A stretch of 23,117 nucleotides of DNA from an uncultured Collinsella sp. GTDB lineage: Bacteria; Actinomycetota; Coriobacteriia; Coriobacteriales; Coriobacteriaceae. Below, one piece after another: positions 18,168-23,117 of the stretch. The notes under the pieces are model-generated. The model saw nothing but the letters and a program-made list of their open reading frames with translations, ran no database searches and was not told the DNA's origin. Each line of letters starts with the position of its first letter. The stretch's first letter is position 1. The stretch lies in the NCBI GenBank assembly GCA_900547505.1, contig URGY01000005.1, forward strand, positions 1 through 23,117, in the 5' to 3' direction. A program made the position numbers and the translations under genes.

Positions 18168-18976
18168 CGAGTATGTGGAGCAAATCCACAAGTTCGCACA
18201 GGTATGGGGCTGACGAGTCGGCCCTCGTCGTCCTCGCATGCTTGATTCTGACGCTCGACATCGTAGGAGCAGATGGTCACGAGGTCTTGCATACCGGTGG
18301 AAACAATAGGTGCATCCACGCCCGGGGTCAAGCCCTGCAACAAAACATCAGCCGCAGAAAGCAAAATTTCCGGACGCATGGAGCCCTCGTTGTCGGCATG
18401 GGTGTCGAGCATGAGCACCAAATGGTCCGGGCGCTCCCCCGCCGTGAGCTCATAGCCCACGAGCGTGTGATCCAAATCCAAGCGCTTGCTCTTTTTGCCG
18501 CGCGCGTAGTCGATGCCATGGTCCGCGCGCAGCGTGTCGATCGCACGACGCACCTCATCGGCGCTTACGGGCGCCTCGGGGTCCAGATGCAGATCGATGC
18601 GATACGACAGGCGCGTAAGCTGCGCCGTCAACGCCGGCGTGCGCACGTCGATGTACGCCGCCTCGATGGGTGCCAGATCGGCCGGAGACGCCGCAGCCAG
18701 GCGCCCAAACGCCTCGTCGAGCGCCACGAACTCGGTCATAAACAGGTCATACCACTCGCAGGTCGACGACGTACCAACCGGCAGCGCCGAAGAGAAGCCC
18801 ACGCGCATGTGCGGAGAGAAGCCCTGCGTGACGGCATAGGGAAGTCCCGCACGGCGCACGATGCGCTCAATGGTATGGATTACTTCGAGATGGCCCAGGT
18901 ACTTAAGGCGATCGCGCTTGCCATAGCAAACACGAAGTCTAAAGAGCGAGGGGTTGTCGGTCAGGCGCTCACTCAT
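18164..18976 (-). CDS. TIGR03936 family (DUF2344) radical SAM-associated protein
   Basis: 270 residues. The N-terminal block LFRLRVCYGKRDRLKYLGHLE (11-31), then GLPYAVTQGFSPHMRVGFSSALPVG-type sequence (44-68, in shorter blocks) and the EWYDLFMTE segment are the DUF2344 signature. No enzymatic function is established for the family; it occurs fused to or next to radical SAM proteins of the TIGR03960 type. Here the ATG overlaps the stop of that radical SAM gene by four bases (ATGA), the strongest sign that the two products act together. It is followed by the rplU promoter. The C-terminal ~30 residues after the conserved part contain a CEDDEG stretch and look unstructured. Confidence 0.9.
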   Translation of the reverse strand: MSERLTDNPSLFRLRVCYGKRDRLKYLGHLEVIHTIERIVRRAGLPYAVTQGFSPHMRVGFSSALPVGTSSTCEWYDLFMTEFVALDEAFGRLAAASPADLAPIEAAYIDVRTPALTAQLTRLSYRIDLHLDPEAPVSADEVRRAIDTLRADHGIDYARGKKSKRLDLDHTLVGYELTAGERPDHLVLMLDTHADNEGSMRPEILLSAADVLLQGLTPGVDAPIVSTGMQDLVTICSYDVERQNQACEDDEGRLVSPIPVRTCGFAPHTR

Positions 18977-20850
18977 GCGCGATCACCCATCAATACATTC
19001 TTGGCGTGGAGCGTGGGGCAGATCCCGCAGCCGGTGCACGACGTGCGGGTGCAGTCGGGAGTCGTGACGCCCTCGAGCGAGCGACGGTACTCGCGCTCGA
19101 GGAAGCCGCGCGTACAGCCGGGGCTCACATGCTCCCACGGCAGGCGCCAATCCAACTCGTAGGGCAGGTGCACGAGCTCATTGAGGTCGATGCCGTTTTT
19201 GGCAGCAGCTTCCTTCCAGTTATCGAGCGAGAAATGCTCTACCCAGGCGTCAAAGCGAGAGCCCGAGCGCCAAGCATCGATGATGACGGGCGTCATGTCA
19301 CGACCGGCGCGGGACAGCGCGGCCTCGATGAGCGAGGTCTCGGCATCGTGGTAATGAACGCGGACGGCACGGTTGCGAACGCTCGTGATGAGCAGCTTCT
19401 GGCGACGCTTGACGTCGTCGTAGTCGAGCTGCGGGCACCACTGGAACGGCGTGGCAGCCTTGGGGATAAAGACCGAAACCGAGATCGACACCGAGATCGA
19501 GCCGCGACGAGCCTTGGGCACCACGGAACGACCGAGCTCCAGCACGTGATCGGCCAGATTGGCGATGGCCACGATGTCCTCGTCGCGCTCGCCGGGAAGG
19601 CCCATCATAAAGTAGAGCTTCATGCGGTTCCAGCCGGCCTCGAAGGCCGCCTTGGCCGCACGGTCCAGGTCCTCCTCGGTCACGTTCTTGTTAATGATGT
19701 CGCGCATGCGCTGGCTGCCGGCCTCGGGCGCGAACGTCAGGCCGCCCTTCTTTTCGCCGGCGACCGACTCGGCCATATCCACGCCAAACGAATCCAGGCG
19801 CTGCGACGGAATAGACACGCGAATACCCGTATCCTCCAGGCGACGGTTGAGCCTGCCGAGCACGTCGCGAATGCAGGAGTGGTCGGTCGTGGAGAGCGAG
19901 GTCAGCGACACCTCGTCATAGCCGGTCTTTTCCAGACCCTGGATCACCGACGAGACGATCTGGTCGGCCGAGCGCTCGCGCACCGGGCGATACGTCATGC
20001 CGGCCTGGCAAAAACGACAGCCGCGGGCGCAGCCGCGCAGGATCTCGATAGACAGGCGGTCGTGGACCAGCTGCGCATAGGGTACGCACGACTGCGACAG
20101 CGGATTTGTGGCGCCGAAATCCTCGACGACGCGCTTGTAGACCACGGTCGGCGCATCCTTGCCCTCACGCGGCACGGTGTAGCCATGCGGCGAGCAGGGC
20201 TCGTCGTGACGAACCTCATAGAGCGACGGCACGTAGTTGCCGGCAATGGATGCAAGCTGCTCGACAATCTGCGCGCGCGGGACCCCTTCGTCACGCAGGC
20301 GGCGATGCAGCTGGCAGGTCTCGAGCAGCGATTCCTCGCCCTCACCGATGAGGATGGCATCGAAGAAGGCCGCGTACGGCTCGGGGTTGTACACCGAGGG
20401 GCCGCCGGCGATGATGATAGGGTCGTCTTCACCTCGGTCGGCCGCTAACAGCGGAATGCCAGCGAGGTCGAGTGCCTCGAGGAAGTTCGTCACCGCCATC
20501 TCGTGCGGCACATGCAGACCGACGATATCAAACGAAGCGACCGGCGCAGCACCTTCGAGCGACAGCAGAGGAATACCCGCCTCGCGCATGGCGTCACCCA
20601 TATCGGGCCACGGCACATAGCCACGCTCGCAGGAGATGCCCTCGGCCTGGTTAAGGATGTTGTAGAGGATGGCGATACCCTGGTTGGGCAGACCGACCTC
20701 GTACACATCCGGGTAGATCAGGCAGCAACGGTAATCGGCATCGGCCTTGGAAAGCGTGCCCCACTCGTGATCGATATAGCGACTCGGCTTCTCGACCTTG
20801 GCGAGCAACGGCTCAATTAAATGAAAACAATCTTGGTATGCAACGCGCAA
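18973..20850 (-). CDS. TIGR03960 family B12-binding-like domain/radical SAM protein
   Basis: 625 residues. The N-terminal ~200 residues form a Rossmann-type domain like the cobalamin-binding domains (YPDVYEVGLPNQGIAILYN at 46-64, IIIAGGPSVYNPEP at 145-158) but no canonical cobalamin DxHxxG motif is seen. The radical SAM core has the CxxxCxxC cluster motif C274-C278-C281 in RGCARGCRFCQAG, then FAPEAGSQRMRD and YFMMGLPGERDEDI. A second cysteine set C600-x4-C605-x2-C608-x2-C611 near the C-terminus could hold another metal cluster. The reaction is unknown. The start is TTG at 20850 with AGGGG seven bases upstream, overlapping the stop of the preceding gene. It is coupled to the DUF2344 gene by a four-base overlap. 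Confidence 0.92.
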   Translation of the reverse strand: MRVAYQDCFHLIEPLLAKVEKPSRYIDHEWGTLSKADADYRCCLIYPDVYEVGLPNQGIAILYNILNQAEGISCERGYVPWPDMGDAMREAGIPLLSLEGAAPVASFDIVGLHVPHEMAVTNFLEALDLAGIPLLAADRGEDDPIIIAGGPSVYNPEPYAAFFDAILIGEGEESLLETCQLHRRLRDEGVPRAQIVEQLASIAGNYVPSLYEVRHDEPCSPHGYTVPREGKDAPTVVYKRVVEDFGATNPLSQSCVPYAQLVHDRLSIEILRGCARGCRFCQAGMTYRPVRERSADQIVSSVIQGLEKTGYDEVSLTSLSTTDHSCIRDVLGRLNRRLEDTGIRVSIPSQRLDSFGVDMAESVAGEKKGGLTFAPEAGSQRMRDIINKNVTEEDLDRAAKAAFEAGWNRMKLYFMMGLPGERDEDIVAIANLADHVLELGRSVVPKARRGSISVSISVSVFIPKAATPFQWCPQLDYDDVKRRQKLLITSVRNRAVRVHYHDAETSLIEAALSRAGRDMTPVIIDAWRSGSRFDAWVEHFSLDNWKEAAAKNGIDLNELVHLPYELDWRLPWEHVSPGCTRGFLEREYRRSLEGVTTPDCTRTSCTGCGICPTLHAKNVLMGDRA

Positions 20851-20860
20851 CGGAAAACCC

Positions 20861-21790
20861 CTAAGCAGCGAGATTTGATGCGTCCTGGTAGGACGCCATA
20901 GGACGGGTAGCGCCCGCGACCGTGGTTACCAGATCGCGAACGCGGGAGAACGTGGCAGTGACCACCTCGTTGGCACGGCTGTAGTCGACATCGCGCTCGT
21001 AGAGCGAAACGAGCGCACGGCCCATGCCGTAGGTGCCCGCGGCAGCAGTGAGCGCCTTGACGGCAAACCCAATATGCGGCGTCTGCTTGACGAGTGCGCG
21101 GGTGACCGCGCGGATCACAAGACCGCCGGCAAGCACGCCCGCGACCTCGTAGCCGCGCTCGGGCTTAATGCCGCGTCCAAAGACGGCAGCGAGCTCAAAG
21201 AGCATGCCCACCTGCGCCAGCGCCATAACGGGATAATCGGCGCCCGGCAAAAACACCAGTGCACCGGTCGCCATATTGGTGAGCGCGCACGAGGTGATGA
21301 TACGATTGGCCGCCGCGATGCGCATGAAGGCAAAGTTCGCCGCAAAAGCCGTTTCCTTGTCGGTGCGGTCGAGAATCCAGCGGGCAAGCGTCTCGAGCAG
21401 ATACGTCTTATCGGTTGCCGCTACCACGCCGAGCATGGGCGTGGACTCCTCGATAAACGGCACCTCCACAGCAGACTCGGCAAGCACGCACACGGGCGCG
21501 CCGGCGATCACGAGCTCCTGCACGGCACTCTCCAAGCGGTCGGAACCACACGAGAGCACCAGCACCACATCGGTATCGGTCTTTGGAGCAATTCGCTCCT
21601 CCCCCAGACGCTCGACGCGCACAATGCCCGAGGTCGTCTGCGGCACAAAGGCGTCACGCACCGTCTCGGCCAGAAAGCGCGAGGCGGACGAATCCAGATA
21701 GACCGAGACGCGCACCGGCGTATCGGAATCCTTCTTAACGGACGCACCCATCTTAAAAGCGCGGGTCAGCTTATCTACGGGAATTTTCAT
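20861..21790 (-). CDS. Conserved protein with DUF697/YcjF-like C-terminal region, function unknown
   Basis: 309 residues, no confident family name. Residues 146-265 resemble DUF697, the hydrophobic domain often attached to GTPases: ANFAFMRIAAANRII, then TNMATGALVFLPGADYPVMA (171-190), QVGMLFELAAVFGRG, and a Gly/Ala-rich amphipathic stretch that may contact the membrane. Residues 73-125 (TDTDVVLVLSCGSD..., VCVLAESAVEVPF) look like alternating beta strands and helices of a nucleotide-binding fold, but there is no Walker A loop or NKxD, so GTPase activity is not expected. The ATG has GGAGGGG eight bases upstream. It lies between rodA (18 bases) and the radical SAM gene (10 bases), so the three are probably cotranscribed. 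The resemblance to DUF697 is by eye. Confidence 0.75.
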   Translation of the reverse strand: MKIPVDKLTRAFKMGASVKKDSDTPVRVSVYLDSSASRFLAETVRDAFVPQTTSGIVRVERLGEERIAPKTDTDVVLVLSCGSDRLESAVQELVIAGAPVCVLAESAVEVPFIEESTPMLGVVAATDKTYLLETLARWILDRTDKETAFAANFAFMRIAAANRIITSCALTNMATGALVFLPGADYPVMALAQVGMLFELAAVFGRGIKPERGYEVAGVLAGGLVIRAVTRALVKQTPHIGFAVKALTAAAGTYGMGRALVSLYERDVDYSRANEVVTATFSRVRDLVTTVAGATRPMASYQDASNLAA

Positions 21791-21808
21791 AGCAAACCCC
21801 TCCAGCGG

Positions 21809-23035
21809 TTACGCGGCGCCCGAACGATGCCGCCATATGGATTGTACGATACCCACCGTCAGCAGCTGAATCATCATCGAAGACGAACCGAAGCTAATAA
21901 ACGGTAGCGGAATACCGGTAATCGGCATCATGCCGATGCACATGCCGATGTTTTCGAAGGTCTGGAACGCCCACATGCCAACGATACCTACGCATGATAA
22001 GCGTAGGAACAGAGACTCGCACTTAAAGGCAACGCGGATCGTCGAGAAGATGAGCAGTACGTACAAGCACAGCAGCAAAAAGGAGCCGCAGAAGCCAAAG
22101 GTCTCGGACAAAAAGGCGAAGACAAAGTCGGTATGGAACTCGGGTAGGAAGCCGCCGGCCGACTGCGTCGCATGCCCCAGGCCCTTACCAAAGAAACCGC
22201 CCGAGCCGACCGCGATCAACGACTGCTGCAGATTGTACGCATCGTCCGAATCGGCATTATCGGGGTCGATAAAGACCGTCAGACGGTTCATCTGATACTG
22301 CTTGATGAGCACATCGTGGCCGAGCAACGAATCAAAGACCGAATCGAGCGCCAGGACGAGGGCCACCAGGCCCACAAGCAGGGCCAGGGTCGACAGTACC
22401 CATTCGCGGCGCGCACCGCTCATACAGATGACGATAGCGCCAGAAACCAGCACGACCAGGCCCGATCCCAGGTCGCCCATGGCAACGACGGCCAAAAACG
22501 GAATGGACAGCATGCCGCAGAGCTTGACGTAGTCGCGAACGGTATCGATGCGACCGTTATACTGCGAGCCAAGCGTAGCAATAAAGAAGATGGTGATGAG
22601 CTTGGCAAGCTCAACCGGCTGGAATGTCAAGCCGATACCGGGAATCTTGATCCAGCCCGTCATGCCCAGACCGCCCGTATAGGACAGACCCGGAATCTTG
22701 GGCGAGAGGATCACGATCAGGTCGATGACGAGCAACGCCGTCGAGAAATTGGAAATACCACGCAGATCGGTACGCCAGACCAGCACCGCCAGCACCGCTC
22801 CGATGCCAATTCCCAGCAGATGGCGTGAGAACGAGGCATCGGCCTTAAACTGCGAAGCCGACCAGATGATGATGGCACCGTAGGCGACGAGCGCCACAGT
22901 AGCCACGAGCACACCGATATGCACCTTTTGGCGAAACGTGCCGCGCGAGGCCGAAAGTTGCTTGTTGACGCGGTCCAGGCTGCTGCGAGAGCCGGTCTTG
23001 GTTGAACGGAACAGATCCGCCGGAGAAAAATCCAT
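21809..23035 (-). CDS. rodA: RodA-type SEDS peptidoglycan glycosyltransferase
   Basis: 408 residues with about ten membrane segments. RodA polymerises glycan strands from lipid II and works with PBP2 in lateral wall growth. Signature blocks: GWIKIPGIGLTFQPVELAKL, AMGDLGSGLVVL, NLQQSLIAVGSGGFFGKGLG, FLPEFHTDFVFAFLSETFG and the C-terminal PITGIPLPFISFGSSSM. The first ~37 residues are a cytoplasmic, Ser/Arg/Lys-rich tail before the first membrane segment. The ATG at 23035 has AGGAGG five bases upstream, which overlaps the stop of the preceding gene. Assignment as RodA rather than FtsW rests on the upstream partner and the absence of mur genes nearby. Confidence 0.93.
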   Translation of the reverse strand: MDFSPADLFRSTKTGSRSSLDRVNKQLSASRGTFRQKVHIGVLVATVALVAYGAIIIWSASQFKADASFSRHLLGIGIGAVLAVLVWRTDLRGISNFSTALLVIDLIVILSPKIPGLSYTGGLGMTGWIKIPGIGLTFQPVELAKLITIFFIATLGSQYNGRIDTVRDYVKLCGMLSIPFLAVVAMGDLGSGLVVLVSGAIVICMSGARREWVLSTLALLVGLVALVLALDSVFDSLLGHDVLIKQYQMNRLTVFIDPDNADSDDAYNLQQSLIAVGSGGFFGKGLGHATQSAGGFLPEFHTDFVFAFLSETFGFCGSFLLLCLYVLLIFSTIRVAFKCESLFLRLSCVGIVGMWAFQTFENIGMCIGMMPITGIPLPFISFGSSSMMIQLLTVGIVQSIWRHRSGAA

Positions 23036-23044
23036 CGCAACCTC

Positions 23045-23117
23045 CTATCGAACCGAAGAATCGCCCGAGGCCGAAGAGGTATCGGGCTCGTCATAAATCA
23101 CGCCGAGCACGTCGCGC
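23045..23117 (-). CDS. C-terminal end of an upstream gene, probably penicillin-binding protein 2 (mrdA)
   Basis: Only the last 23 full codons are in the window: an open frame ending RDVLGVIYDEPDTSSASGDS-SVR and a TAG that lies in the rodA ribosome binding site. The nine-base gap to rodA shows coupling. The VLGV segment followed by a polar Ser/Asp tail fits the end of a PBP2 transpeptidase, and mrdA usually precedes rodA, but the sequence alone is too short to prove it. Confidence 0.5.
   Translation of the reverse strand, partial: RDVLGVIYDEPDTSSASGDSSVR

Overview
The window reads as one contiguous piece of a chromosome from a high-GC bacterium of the class Coriobacteriia, most likely Collinsella or a close relative. 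That assignment is inferred from base composition, codon use and gene order (glyQ-glyS beside a pyruvate phosphate dikinase and its regulator, a radical SAM pair upstream of rplU-rpmA-obg); no rRNA or marker search was possible. Everything is housekeeping: no insertion sequence, prophage, CRISPR array, tRNA or rRNA is visible. All genes except dinB are on the minus strand. Positions 1-47 are not genomic: they are an Illumina Nextera i7 adapter left on the contig end.

Region 1 (48-2992), read right to left: rplS with its own promoter and a UUCG-loop terminator, rnhB with a terminator, yraN, and comM, which is cut by the contig edge after 279 codons. Region 2 (2993-9961): glyQ-glyS, the dikinase regulatory protein, and ppdK with a separate ~295-base upstream region carrying a promoter, repeats and a palindrome. 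Region 3 (10021-12543): the ribosome and tRNA maturation operon rpsP-khpA-rimM-trmD-lepB. In many bacteria rplS sits next to trmD; here the glyQS-regulator-ppdK block lies between lepB and rplS.

Region 4 (12544-14094): a divergent promoter region, then dinB (Pol IV) on the plus strand, converging on rsfS. Region 5 (14095-23117): from high to low coordinates, the last codons of a probable PBP2 gene, rodA, a DUF697-like protein of unknown role, a radical SAM protein and its DUF2344 partner, then rplU-rpmA and obg-nadD-yqeK-rsfS. This joins cell elongation, an uncharacterised radical SAM module, and ribosome assembly with NAD synthesis.

The least expected observation is a 14-base hairpin (UGCGC-GUAA-GCGCA, a GNRA tetraloop) placed just upstream of the ribosome binding sites of both the dikinase regulator and ppdK, an enzyme and its dedicated regulator. 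Others are a possible dispersed intergenic repeat near GGGTAGCTAAA, a candidate LexA site at dinB, nadD and yqeK in one frame separated by a single UGA, and the radical SAM/DUF2344/DUF697 cluster next to rodA without the RNase G and Prp genes often found there.
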